The notes beneath the pieces were generated by a model, which worked only from the letters and a program-made list of their open reading frames with translations, was not told the origin of the DNA and did not search any database. This document shows positions 42,917-52,424 of a DNA stretch of 64,000 nucleotides, piece after piece. The translations under genes and the position numbers were made by a program. The stretch is from Chrysiogenes arsenatis DSM 11915. Lineage in GTDB: Bacteria; Chrysiogenota; Chrysiogenetes; Chrysiogenales; Chrysiogenaceae. Location: positions 170,753 to 234,752 of the forward strand of contig NZ_KI273144.1 in assembly GCF_000469585.1 (NCBI RefSeq). Direction: 5' to 3'. The stretch's first letter is position 1. The number at the start of each line of letters is the position of its first letter.

Positions 42917-44935
42917 TTAGTCCCATTGATAGGATAGGGTTGCCATGACGCTCTGCGGCGTACGCCCGACGAGCCTCCACCCGCCACGCGACTCCATTTC
43001 TAAATGTTTCGGCGTCAGCAAATCACGCCCCGTCAGTGCCAACTCCACTTTTGGCGTCACCTTCCACGCCGCGCGGAGATCAAGACCCCAGTAAGGATCG
43101 ATATTGGTTTGTAATATCGCATCCATCGGACTAAAGCCTTTCGTTTTGCCATAGTACCGTCCCCACGCATCCAATGTAATGGTATCGGTCGGCTGATAGC
43201 CGACGCGCAGCAGACCAAGATGTTGTGGGGATCTTTTCCAGAGATTTACTTCGTTGTCGGGAGAGATGTTCAGGAAGCTGTACCCCCCTTGAAAAATCCA
43301 ATTCTCCTTTGCCCACTCGCTACTCATTTCGAATCCACGTGTGCGGTATGCATCTACATTACCTGTGCTAATGCGCCAAATAACTCCACCACTACCATCT
43401 GGTACAGCCATCCCGACAAGATTTTCGATAGAGTTTTTATAGCGATGCTCAAACACGCTCACATCAATACTCCACGGCTCACTGATGCGATGCCGAACCC
43501 CGAGTTCATAGGCGGTAAGCTTTTCCGTTTTCAAATTAAGACTTCCTAGAATGTGAGCATCCATCGGCGGCTCACCCGGTGGCATATTCAACGGCACTAC
43601 CAGTACCATTTCACGATCTTTGCGGTTGGGATTACGTACCGCCTGCGATGCGGCTCCCCAAAACGTTGTACTGTCGCTCGGCATCCACGCCACGCGAACA
43701 TTCGGCTGCAGATCAGTTTCGTCAATGTAATCATTCTGTTCGACTTTTGCACCATACGTGAAAGAAAGCGCTGGAGTCAGTCGGTATTCGTGCTGCCAGA
43801 AAGCACTGAGCAGCCAAGCCGCTTCGGTTGGTTCTTGGAAGGACATTCCTCCACCTGATTGCAACGTGTTCTCCGTCCAACGCGCACCCACACCCATGAG
43901 GATTTCATGCTTCGGGCTGCCATGCCACAGTCGCGTCGCTTCGATATCGAAAAGTTTGGTTTCAGAAACAACCGGAACTTCGGCCTTGAAGAAGTCATAA
44001 TACGATTTGACCCGCCACGTACCATTGGAATCGTGCAGGCTGACATCACCCAGTATATTGTGGCTGCGGGCATTTTCTTTATAAGGGGTATTGAGTGGAA
44101 CCCATCTTTCACTGTGAATCTGTTGCGCGGCCATATCACCTTGCACGGTATAATTCAGCCGTCCCGATTCGCCGTCTACACGAAATCCAGCTTGTTGTGC
44201 TTGTAAGCCATCATCAGTATAGGCATCCTGAAAATTACCGCGTTCACGCGATTTCAGATAGACGCGGTATGCAGGGCCATCAACTCCGATACGATCACTA
44301 AATGCCGTTTCTGCCACATGTTTATTTAACGACCCGACACCGGCAAAAACTTGCCAGCCATCCTCGGCATTCGCCGCTTTCGTGACAATATTGATCACGC
44401 CATTAACAGCATTTGCACCCCAGATGGCACCACCTGGGCCGCGCACGACTTCAATGCGATCAATCGCCAGAATCGGCACATCAACACTGTGCCAATACGT
44501 TCCACTAATCGGCCATGAGTACACCGTCCGTCCGTCAACCATAACCAGTAAGCGATTGGAGTAGACATCGCTCTGCCCGCGAATGGAAATTGCCCACGTG
44601 TGGGCATTCTGTGCTGCCACGTGCACTCCGGGAATAAGACGAAGCAAATCAGGAATATTCGTCGCGCCGGAGCGCTTGATATCTTCACGCCCAAGGACAT
44701 ATGCCGAAGCAGGCATTTGCTGCAAACTCTGCGGCTTTTTGGCCAGCGCACTCACTTGCACCTGCATAAGGTCTTCTAAACTCATACTTAAAAAGTGTTC
44801 AATTGTATCCGAAGTTGTAGCATGCGCTACCCCATGGGGTACAATCAGCAAAGAGGCGGCAGCGACTGCAAGCGCCGCTCGCAATCGGAAGCGCGAGCGT
44901 GCTGAAAGCGTATGAATATGAGTATGTGTTTTCAA
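42917..44935 (-). CDS. TonB-dependent outer membrane receptor
   Basis: A 672-residue outer membrane beta-barrel protein. A signal peptide (ALAVAAASLLIVPHGVAHA) is followed by a short segment (SLEDLMQVQVSALAKKPQSL) and the plug domain: PASAYVLGREDIKRSGATNI, LLRLIPGVHVA, RIEVVRGPGGAIWGANAVNG and INIVTKA. The barrel ends in a strand terminating in Trp-Asp (TLSYQWD), close to the usual aromatic C-terminus. The substrate is unknown. The start codon is TTG at 44935, with GGAGG eight bases upstream, and no ATG fits better. It heads the operon with the YfiR-like protein and hybrid kinase, a known module thought to sense outer membrane uptake. Confidence 0.92.
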   Translation of the reverse strand: MKTHTHIHTLSARSRFRLRAALAVAAASLLIVPHGVAHATTSDTIEHFLSMSLEDLMQVQVSALAKKPQSLQQMPASAYVLGREDIKRSGATNIPDLLRLIPGVHVAAQNAHTWAISIRGQSDVYSNRLLVMVDGRTVYSWPISGTYWHSVDVPILAIDRIEVVRGPGGAIWGANAVNGVINIVTKAANAEDGWQVFAGVGSLNKHVAETAFSDRIGVDGPAYRVYLKSRERGNFQDAYTDDGLQAQQAGFRVDGESGRLNYTVQGDMAAQQIHSERWVPLNTPYKENARSHNILGDVSLHDSNGTWRVKSYYDFFKAEVPVVSETKLFDIEATRLWHGSPKHEILMGVGARWTENTLQSGGGMSFQEPTEAAWLLSAFWQHEYRLTPALSFTYGAKVEQNDYIDETDLQPNVRVAWMPSDSTTFWGAASQAVRNPNRKDREMVLVVPLNMPPGEPPMDAHILGSLNLKTEKLTAYELGVRHRISEPWSIDVSVFEHRYKNSIENLVGMAVPDGSGGVIWRISTGNVDAYRTRGFEMSSEWAKENWIFQGGYSFLNISPDNEVNLWKRSPQHLGLLRVGYQPTDTITLDAWGRYYGKTKGFSPMDAILQTNIDPYWGLDLRAAWKVTPKVELALTGRDLLTPKHLEMESRGGWRLVGRTPQSVMATLSYQWD

Positions 44936-45016
44936 AGTGACGACCTCCGTAAACGAACAAGAGTCTGAAGCGCTTGCCGTACATTACCCTATACCGCAGG
45001 CAAAATAACGCCTGAC

Positions 45017-46261
45017 TTATTTTTCCGTCAAATGCGCAATACGCCGTTCTAAACGTCTTGTTCCAAGTGTACAGAGTGCGACGCAAAAGGCAATATAGAG
45101 AATTGCAACAGAACCAATTTCATATACACCAAACCCCGTGTCAAGAGCAAATCCCACCAAAAATGGCGCAACCGCCGTTGAAATTACCATTACCCCTTGT
45201 GTCATAGAGCGGATGCCACCCAAAAATTTGGTACCATATATCTCTGCCCATAACGCATTGATAGTGGTATTGGTGACGCCAATCGTCATTCCCATCAAAG
45301 CCATATAGAGAAATGCCACCAGCGGTGTATGCAGGAACGTGAATACCGCAACGCCAAGCAGCATTGGTATAAGGATAAACGGTAACACACGCCGTGCACC
45401 CCAGCGATCGATCACACCACCCATGATCACAAGCGCGGTAACATGTGCCAGTGCAAAGGCACTAAAGCTGGCTGCCAAGAGTGATGGCGGCCACCCTTTA
45501 TCCGTTGCAAAAGAAAGTTGATGGAAAAACAAACCGGTAATAACCGCCGGTGTCGCCGTGGCAGCTGGGAGAATCAACTGAAACGCACGGTCGCGCAGCA
45601 CTTCGCTGGCGCGCCAGTGACGCTCGGCGGCCACATCAGCCACCGTTTCCGCATTCGCCGCTTCCGTCACCACACGGCTTTCCACCGCACTTTTCGCCAA
45701 CCAATACCAAAGCGGCGCGACCACTACCAAAATGCCAATCGCAAAAACAATCCACACTGTGCGCCATGACACCAAGGCATTCAGCGCTACCGCCGTTGCG
45801 GGAAACACCGCTTCTGCCGCGGCAAAACCCATGACCGTGATACTCAACGCCTTGCCGCGATTTGTAGTAAAACAGCGTGCTAATGTTGTTACTGCGGTGT
45901 GCGACATCAGCCCTTGACCACAAAGCCGCAGTGCAAAAAAAGCCAGCAACAGTGATGCCCACCCTGCAACACCCGCAAAAAGCAAACAGGCGAGCGCCAG
46001 CCCCACGCAAACAGCAAGGGCAAAATAGCGAACATCAAAGCGGTCAACCAGCCGCCCTAACCAAATCAGCGTAATGCCACTCCCCAGCGTTGCCGCCGAG
46101 TAGAGCAAACCATACGTGCCATGTGTCAGCTGCAATGCCTGCTGCACATCGGCGTTAAACAATGCCAAGAAATACGTTTGGCCAAAGGCAGAAAAAAATG
46201 TTCCCAGAAAACCAAATAACAGCAGACGTGGCGATAAACGAATACATGAAAAATAATTCAT
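45017..46261 (-). CDS. major facilitator superfamily transporter
   Basis: A 414-residue protein with twelve hydrophobic segments, a GxxxDRxGxR-like loop (GRLVDRFDVRY between helices 2 and 3) and an equivalent MGGVIDRWGARRVL in the second half. TRGKALSITVMGFAAAEA at helix 5 recalls monocarboxylate and oxalate:formate type transporters, but substrate is not clear. ATG 46261 overlaps the rsmC-like stop by four bases, so it is translated from the methylase mRNA; a longer frame to 46300 is rejected. Confidence 0.85.
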   Translation of the reverse strand: MNYFSCIRLSPRLLLFGFLGTFFSAFGQTYFLALFNADVQQALQLTHGTYGLLYSAATLGSGITLIWLGRLVDRFDVRYFALAVCVGLALACLLFAGVAGWASLLLAFFALRLCGQGLMSHTAVTTLARCFTTNRGKALSITVMGFAAAEAVFPATAVALNALVSWRTVWIVFAIGILVVVAPLWYWLAKSAVESRVVTEAANAETVADVAAERHWRASEVLRDRAFQLILPAATATPAVITGLFFHQLSFATDKGWPPSLLAASFSAFALAHVTALVIMGGVIDRWGARRVLPFILIPMLLGVAVFTFLHTPLVAFLYMALMGMTIGVTNTTINALWAEIYGTKFLGGIRSMTQGVMVISTAVAPFLVGFALDTGFGVYEIGSVAILYIAFCVALCTLGTRRLERRIAHLTEK

Positions 46262-47370
46262 GGTTCGAGCAACTTTGCCTGCCGATAGTATTCTGCCCAC
46301 AGCTCTTCAGGAACGGTTTCGACCCCATCTTCCTGTGGTTCTTCCACCTCGGCCTGGTGATAGCGGAGTTCCAGTACCTTGAAGCGGCTGTCTTCAGTTA
46401 GCACGCGCCAACCAATGTTGTGTTCACGGCACAACGCTTCATACGGCAGGAAAAGATTGGCGACAAGGATCATCCTCCCCGTCCCTTTCAGGTGTCGCCC
46501 ACCATCGAGAATCATAGTACGTGCCGTATCGTATTCCGTAGCAACACCTTGATGAAAAGGGGGATTCAGCAAAATAGTTCCGAACTTCCCTTTGATATGT
46601 TGGTAGCGGTCAGAAAGGAGCGGCGGGGCAATCTGCGCCAGTTGTGCTGTCAGACGTGCACTGCGGATCGCCTGCGCGCTGACATCGCTCATCGTGATAT
46701 TTTTCTGCCCACGCGCGGCGACAAACGCGGCGACAGCACCACCACCACAGGCGAAATCGAGTATCGGTTCCCGCAGTTTCACCGGAAGTGCTTGCAGGAG
46801 TGCGCGCGTTCCATCATCAAGCTTGCCTCCCGCAAACGTTCCCGGTAGTGATGCAAAGGAAAACGATACCCCGGCAACGGTTTCCTGAATGATTGCTGGC
46901 GTTTGGGAGGCCTCCCACCATGACGCGATCAGCGCATCGTGCGTGGGCTGGCGTTTCCACTCCAGTGTCCGGCCGCCCCCTTTGCTGACGACTTGCCGTG
47001 AAGCAATCCCCTGTTTTTTGGCAACCGTTTCAATCGCGCGAATCCCTTCATCATTATAGCCACAAATCAAGAGTGTGCCGGCCGCCGCCAGACGGTTCCA
47101 GCCAAAGGCAATGTCAGCCAGTTGGTTATCACGCCCTTTGCGCAGCGCCACGCAGCACACATCGAGATTTTTTGCATTGGGAAATGATGCAGGATCAGTC
47201 AAAGCGGCCGGAAATCCCGCTGCTGACCATCGCTCACATTCGCCAAAATGATCGGTACAAACCCCCACAAGCGAAGGTGTGCGAACCAACGGCAAACGAT
47301 TGATAAATAAAACAGACTGTGGTAATAACGCATTAATGTATTCTTCCGTTTTTTGCCAAAGTTTGGGCAT
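46258..47370 (-). CDS. RsmC/RlmG-type rRNA (guanine-N2)-methyltransferase
   Basis: A 370-residue two-domain protein. The C-terminal half has the methyltransferase motifs LDFACGGGAVAAFVAARG (SAM loop) and TILLNPPFHQGVATEYDTAR, the NPPFH catalytic signature of guanine-N2 methylases RsmC and RlmG. The N-terminal half is the degenerate, substrate-guiding methylase domain. Whether it modifies 16S G1207 or 23S G1835 cannot be told by eye. ATG 47370 (MPKLWQK) preferred; the frame extending to 47511 would cross the divergent gene's promoter area. Confidence 0.83.
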   Translation of the reverse strand: MPKLWQKTEEYINALLPQSVLFINRLPLVRTPSLVGVCTDHFGECERWSAAGFPAALTDPASFPNAKNLDVCCVALRKGRDNQLADIAFGWNRLAAAGTLLICGYNDEGIRAIETVAKKQGIASRQVVSKGGGRTLEWKRQPTHDALIASWWEASQTPAIIQETVAGVSFSFASLPGTFAGGKLDDGTRALLQALPVKLREPILDFACGGGAVAAFVAARGQKNITMSDVSAQAIRSARLTAQLAQIAPPLLSDRYQHIKGKFGTILLNPPFHQGVATEYDTARTMILDGGRHLKGTGRMILVANLFLPYEALCREHNIGWRVLTEDSRFKVLELRYHQAEVEEPQEDGVETVPEELWAEYYRQAKLLEP

Positions 47371-47485
47371 AATGGACACCTTTAAGGAAAAGTTGCTGAA
47401 CTCTAGCTTTCCGCGATTTATTAGACAAGCAAAATCAGGATTCTCCTGCTTTGCCACCACATCTTCGACAATTAAGGAGCTTACA

Positions 47486-47890
47486 ATGAAAGACTTACAA
47501 CAGTACTTCACCGAAAAAAGCGGTCACGCTATCTTAGGAACAGCCGACGCCGCAGGCAAAGTTGATATGGCGATATACTCCAAGCCATTCTTCCTTGGAA
47601 CCGAAGGGGAAATTGCCCTGATTATGGCCAATCGCTTGTCGTATGCCAACATCACCAAAAACCCTCACGCCGCCTATATGTTTATCGAACAAGGGACGGG
47701 CTACCATGGCAAGCGACTCTACCTCACCAAAGTGCGTGAAGAAAAAGACGCCGCCCTGATCCAGAAACTGATGGATGAAAAAGGGTATCACTTTACGAAA
47801 GAGGAAGACGCCAGCGCGATGACATTGGTGCACTTCCGAGTCGAATCCATCATCCCGCTTGTGGGGCACACCGTAGCAACTGGTGCCTGA
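47486..47890 (+). CDS. pyridoxamine 5'-phosphate oxidase-fold protein
   Basis: A 134-residue protein of the PNPOx-like split-barrel flavin family: GHAILGTADAAGKVDMAIYS, IALIMANRLSYANITKNPHA and YMFIEQGTGYHGKRLYLTKV. Members bind FMN or heme and reduce or oxidise varied small molecules; the sequence alone does not give the substrate. AAGGAG precedes ATG 47486 at nine bases; the long upstream frame (from 47279) is rejected because it crosses the rsmC-like start. Confidence 0.83.
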   Translation: MKDLQQYFTEKSGHAILGTADAAGKVDMAIYSKPFFLGTEGEIALIMANRLSYANITKNPHAAYMFIEQGTGYHGKRLYLTKVREEKDAALIQKLMDEKGYHFTKEEDASAMTLVHFRVESIIPLVGHTVATGA

Positions 47891-47936
47891 ACCACACACC
47901 CCGGCACATATTTGCGGGGGTAGTAACCGCCTGCAA

Positions 47937-47958
47937 CAGGGGAGCTTCGGCTCCCCTG
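47937..47958 (+). terminator. UUCG-loop hairpin between the PNPOx-like gene and gltB
   Basis: CAGGGGAGC-TTCG-GCTCCCCTG is a perfect nine-pair stem with the very stable TTCG tetraloop, followed by AACTTTTCTTCT. It lies 27 bases before gltB, so it either ends the upstream gene's transcript or modulates gltB expression. Confidence 0.7.
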
Positions 47959-47984
47959 AACTTTTCTTCTGACAGGACACGCGC

Positions 47985-50900
47985 ATGAACTACGCAGACG
48001 ATTTTAAAGACAGTTGCGGCTTTGGTCTTCTGGCTCACATTTACAACAAAGCGAGCCACGCAATGCTCAGCGATTCGATTCACGCACTGAGCCGGATGAT
48101 GCACCGTGGCGCCGTTGCCGCCGATGGAAAAACTGGCGATGGTTGTGGTCTGCTCTGCTCCATGCCGCACCGTTTCTTTCAGAGTATCGCTACGGAACAG
48201 GGAGCCAGCCTCCCATCTCAATACGCCGTGGCTGTTTTATTCCTTACCGATCCCGAACGGCAGAAAGCCGTTTTCACCGAATACTGTGAACGTAACGACT
48301 TGCGCGTACTCCTCTTCCGTGACGTTCCACTGAATACCGAAGTACTGGGCGAACACGCCCTTGCCATGCTCCCGACTATTATTCAGGCAATTGTTGTTCC
48401 CGACTCGATCATTGCCACACGCCGTTTCGACGCCTTGCTCTACCTGACTCGCCGCGAAGTGGAACACACCCTTTCAAACGACAGCGATTTTTACATCCCT
48501 TCCTTTTCGCGCCGTGTTATTTCCTATAAAGGGCTCGTGATGCCACGCTACTTGCGCCAACTCTATCCCGACCTCACCCGCACCGATTTTGAAATCAGCT
48601 TTGCCCTCGTGCATCAACGCTTTTCCACCAATACCCTGCCGAAGTGGAAATTAGCACAGCCACTCCGCTCCGTCGCCCATAACGGCGAAATAAACTCCAT
48701 TCAGGCCAACCGCACCAACGCCACCGCCAAAATGGCCGGCGTCCGCAGCAGTGTCTTTAGTCAAGAAGAACTGCAACGCATTTTCCCAATTATGGATAAA
48801 GGGGTTTCTGACTCCGGCAGTCTGGACAATATGTTCGAATTCCTGATCGCCAACGGGATGGATTTTTTTAAAGCGATCCGCTGCCTGATACCACCACCCC
48901 GCCACAACGTTTCGAATATGGCCGCCAAACTCCGTTCATTTTATGAATATCACGCCGGCGCCTTTGAGCCATGGGATGGCCCCGCGGCCGTCAGCGTCAC
49001 CGATGGCCGCTACGTGGGCTGCATCCTTGACCGCAACGGTCTGCGCCCCGCGAAGTATATCGTTACCAATGACGACCGACTCATTATCGCCAGCGAATAT
49101 GGCGTGCTCGATGTTGACCCGAAAAACGTCCGTGAGCGCGGACGACTGCAAAGCGGCCAGATGATCGCTGCCGACCTCTTGCACGGTAAAATCTTCACCT
49201 CCGCCGATATCGACAAATACCTGATGCGCTCACAACCCTACAGCCAGTGGCTGACTGACCACACCTATTTCCTACAAGAGTTTATCGAACGCCAGTTCGA
49301 AGATATTTCCGATTACACCTACCCGAACCTGATTGAACTGCAGCGTTACCACAACTACACCAACGAAGTGGTTGACCTCATCATCAACCCCATGTGGAAA
49401 GGGGGCAAAGAGGCTACCGGTTCCATGGGTGACGACACGCCGATTGCTGCCTTCAGCGATATCCAGCGCAACTTTACCGACTTTTTCCGGCAGAAGTTCG
49501 CTCAGGTGACCAACCCGCCGATCGACCCGATCCGCGAAAAAACCGTTATGTCGACCACCATCGGTTTTGGCGAAGTTGGCAATATCCTGACGGAAACAGC
49601 GGAACGAGCCAAACGCCTGAAAACTATCTCGCCGATATTATCGCGCGATATTTTTGACGCCCTGCTTTCCTTTGGCGATACGAACCGTCCACGCTTTGAG
49701 CCATGCTACAAGCACGCTATTTTCTCGACCGCGTATCAAGGGAATACGCTGCACGAATCACTCGATGCGCTTGGCCTCAAAGTCATGCGAGCGGTTATCG
49801 AACAAGGGGTACGCCTCATCATTCTTGATGACCGCGACCTCGACGCTCACCACAAAATCATTCCGATGGCGATGGCAACCGGGTTCATCCATCAGGCACT
49901 CCTGCGCTCGCAAGTGCGTTACCAATGTTCGATTATTGTCACTACTGGCGAAGTCATGGATTCCCATTCCGCTGCTGTTATGCTGGGCTACGGTGCCACC
50001 GCGATTTATCCGTACTTACTCTACGCCACCGCGCTCGATATGTGCCAAAGTGCCGGAGGCGGGCGCAAAGAGTTTCGCCAAGCGCTGAAACACACCTTTG
50101 ACGCCATGAGCAAAGGGATTTTGAAAATCATGTCGAAAATGGGGATTTCCACTGTTTCAAGTTACCGCAACTCAGCGCTGTTCGACATCATTGGACTCAG
50201 TCGCAACGTCGTAGAATCATGCTTTCAAGGCTCATCGCTCTTGCTGCCCGGGCTTGACTTTGCCGATATTGATGAACGGATTGAAAAAATTCACCGTCAG
50301 GTCTTCCACCAGAATTACCTGAAAAAACTCTATCCGCTCGAAATCGGCGGCTTTTACAAACATAATAACGGTTGGGAATACCACGACTTCGGCCCAAAGG
50401 TGATTACGCAAATCCACCGTTTTGCCGAAGTACGCACCCGCGAAGAATATATTAAGTTTCGCGATATGATTGCAGGGCGCGGCCTGAAAATGGTGCGCGA
50501 CTGCCTTGAGTACCAATCACCCAATGCTCCGATTCCCGTGGATGAAGTGGAATCGATTGCCTCCATCTGCCGCCGCTTCGACTCCGCCGCTATGTCACTT
50601 GGCGCCCTTTCCCCCGAAGCGCATGAAGCCCTTGCCGAAGCGATGAACATCATCGGCGGCATGTCAAACTCCGGCGAAGGGGGCGAAGCTACCACCCGCT
50701 ACGGCACGATAAAAAACAGCAAAATTAAGCAAATTGCCTCCGGTCGATTTGGTGTGACACCGGCTTACTTACGCAGTGCAGAAGAGATTCAGATCAAAGT
50801 AGCCCAAGGGGCAAAACCGGGCGAAGGGGGACAACTTCCAGGCGAAAAGGTGACGCCACTGATCGCATCACTCCGTTTCACCATTCCCGGTGTCACCCTC

Positions 50901-52412
50901 ATTTCGCCACCACCACACCACGATATTTATTCGATTGAAGACCTCGCGCAGCTCATTTTTGATATGAAGCAGATCAACCCCGAAGCACGCGTCAGCGTCA
51001 AGCTGGTTTCGACCGATGGCGTTGGGACGATTGCAGCAGGCGTTGCCAAAGCCTACGCCGACAAAATTATCATCTCCGGTTCCGACGGCGGCACGGGCGC
51101 GGCGCAATTCGCTTCGATTAAATTTGCCGGCAATCCATGGGAATTTGGACTGTCGCAAGCGCATAAAGCGCTGAAAGGGAACCATTTGCGCGGTCTCGTA
51201 GAAGTGCAAACCGATGGCGGACTGAAAATCGGCAACGATGTTGTCAAGGCTGCGCTGCTCGGTGCCGAAAGCTACGGCTTTGGCACACCGCTGCTTGCCA
51301 TCCTCGGCTGTAAACTCCTGCGCGTTTGTCACCTGAACCGCTGCACCGTCGGCATTGCCACGCAGGATGAAAACCTGCGTGCCCACTACGTTGGCACCGT
51401 GGAAAAAGTGGTCAGCTATCTCGAAAACGTGGCGCAGGACGTGCGTGAAATCCTTGCCTCGCTCGGTTTCCGCACCCTTGAAGACATTATCGGTCACACA
51501 GAATTGTTACGACCAAAAGATGACCCCCTCGCGCAAAAATTTGACTTTTCTGCGCTGCTTACTCCGGTAGCTGGTGTCAACACCCGCCAAGCCGCAAGCA
51601 ATAAACCATTTGACGACAATGCTTTTGAAAAAGACGTGTTGCGCGAAGCAACGCCCGTCATCCGCAACCCAAAGGAAACCATTGTTATCGAGCGGGAGAT
51701 TCAAAACGTCCACCGCAGCTTTGGTACTCTTCTCAGCGGAGAAATCGCCCGATACTATGGCGACGAAGGACTTCCCAAAGATGCCATTTCCATCAAACTG
51801 CGTGGCGTCGCAGGCCAATCGCTCGGTGCCTTCCTGGTGCAAGGGGTGAGCATTACCCTGAGCGGTATCGGTAACGACTACGTCGGCAAAGGGATGAACG
51901 GCGGACGGATCGTGGTAATGCCGCAAATCTACCGCGACAACTACTCCGTTATTGGCAATACCTGCTTGTATGGTGCAACCGGCGGTAAGTTATTTGCTTC
52001 GGGAACTGCCGGTGAACGTTTTGCGGTGCGCAACTCCGGCGCATTGGCAGTCGTCGAAGGAACCGGCGACCACGCCTGTGAATACATGACCGGCGGCACC
52101 GTGGTTATTCTCGGCCAGACTGGTATTAACTTTGGTGCGGGGATGACGGGTGGGGTCGCCTTTATCTACGATAACAACAAAAGCTTTATCGATCGGATGA
52201 ACTCTGAGTTGGTGGAAGCTAAACGGATTGACGTCGATGATGATAACGAAGGAAAACTTTACCTGAAAAAAATCCTCATCAGCTACCATAACTACACTCG
52301 CAGCCCCAAAGCACGGATGATACTGGATAACTTCCGCGAAGAACTTGCGGCCTTCTGGATGGTGACGCCAAAAGATATGAAAGCGCCACTGAACCCGAAA
52401 GACGGGGATTAA
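47985..52412 (+). CDS. gltB: glutamate synthase (NADPH-type), large subunit
   Basis: A 1475-residue enzyme. After a ten-residue propeptide the catalytic glutaminase Cys11 (DSCGFGLLAH) is exposed; then the glutaminase domain (VHQRFSTNTLPKWKLAQPLR), central domain, FMN-binding synthase domain (KLVSTDGVGTIAAGVAKAYA, SGSDGGTGAAQFASIK, the [3Fe-4S] Cys cluster in LGCKLLRVCHLNRCTVGIAT) and the C-terminal beta-helix (GGTVVILGQTGINFGAGMTG). It transfers the glutamine amide to 2-oxoglutarate. Length matches the bacterial alpha subunit. It is followed 12 bases later by gltD, whose product feeds it electrons. An AGGA site precedes the ATG. Confidence 0.97.
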   Translation: MNYADDFKDSCGFGLLAHIYNKASHAMLSDSIHALSRMMHRGAVAADGKTGDGCGLLCSMPHRFFQSIATEQGASLPSQYAVAVLFLTDPERQKAVFTEYCERNDLRVLLFRDVPLNTEVLGEHALAMLPTIIQAIVVPDSIIATRRFDALLYLTRREVEHTLSNDSDFYIPSFSRRVISYKGLVMPRYLRQLYPDLTRTDFEISFALVHQRFSTNTLPKWKLAQPLRSVAHNGEINSIQANRTNATAKMAGVRSSVFSQEELQRIFPIMDKGVSDSGSLDNMFEFLIANGMDFFKAIRCLIPPPRHNVSNMAAKLRSFYEYHAGAFEPWDGPAAVSVTDGRYVGCILDRNGLRPAKYIVTNDDRLIIASEYGVLDVDPKNVRERGRLQSGQMIAADLLHGKIFTSADIDKYLMRSQPYSQWLTDHTYFLQEFIERQFEDISDYTYPNLIELQRYHNYTNEVVDLIINPMWKGGKEATGSMGDDTPIAAFSDIQRNFTDFFRQKFAQVTNPPIDPIREKTVMSTTIGFGEVGNILTETAERAKRLKTISPILSRDIFDALLSFGDTNRPRFEPCYKHAIFSTAYQGNTLHESLDALGLKVMRAVIEQGVRLIILDDRDLDAHHKIIPMAMATGFIHQALLRSQVRYQCSIIVTTGEVMDSHSAAVMLGYGATAIYPYLLYATALDMCQSAGGGRKEFRQALKHTFDAMSKGILKIMSKMGISTVSSYRNSALFDIIGLSRNVVESCFQGSSLLLPGLDFADIDERIEKIHRQVFHQNYLKKLYPLEIGGFYKHNNGWEYHDFGPKVITQIHRFAEVRTREEYIKFRDMIAGRGLKMVRDCLEYQSPNAPIPVDEVESIASICRRFDSAAMSLGALSPEAHEALAEAMNIIGGMSNSGEGGEATTRYGTIKNSKIKQIASGRFGVTPAYLRSAEEIQIKVAQGAKPGEGGQLPGEKVTPLIASLRFTIPGVTLISPPPHHDIYSIEDLAQLIFDMKQINPEARVSVKLVSTDGVGTIAAGVAKAYADKIIISGSDGGTGAAQFASIKFAGNPWEFGLSQAHKALKGNHLRGLVEVQTDGGLKIGNDVVKAALLGAESYGFGTPLLAILGCKLLRVCHLNRCTVGIATQDENLRAHYVGTVEKVVSYLENVAQDVREILASLGFRTLEDIIGHTELLRPKDDPLAQKFDFSALLTPVAGVNTRQAASNKPFDDNAFEKDVLREATPVIRNPKETIVIEREIQNVHRSFGTLLSGEIARYYGDEGLPKDAISIKLRGVAGQSLGAFLVQGVSITLSGIGNDYVGKGMNGGRIVVMPQIYRDNYSVIGNTCLYGATGGKLFASGTAGERFAVRNSGALAVVEGTGDHACEYMTGGTVVILGQTGINFGAGMTGGVAFIYDNNKSFIDRMNSELVEAKRIDVDDDNEGKLYLKKILISYHNYTRSPKARMILDNFREELAAFWMVTPKDMKAPLNPKDGD

Positions 52413-52424
52413 AAGGAGCACACC

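Noticed and set aside
47892-47925. CCCCGGCA..TGCGGGGG imperfect hairpin just after the PNPOx-like gene as a terminator
   Set aside because: It has a central mismatch and no T-run; the TTCG hairpin 25 bases on is a better end structure.
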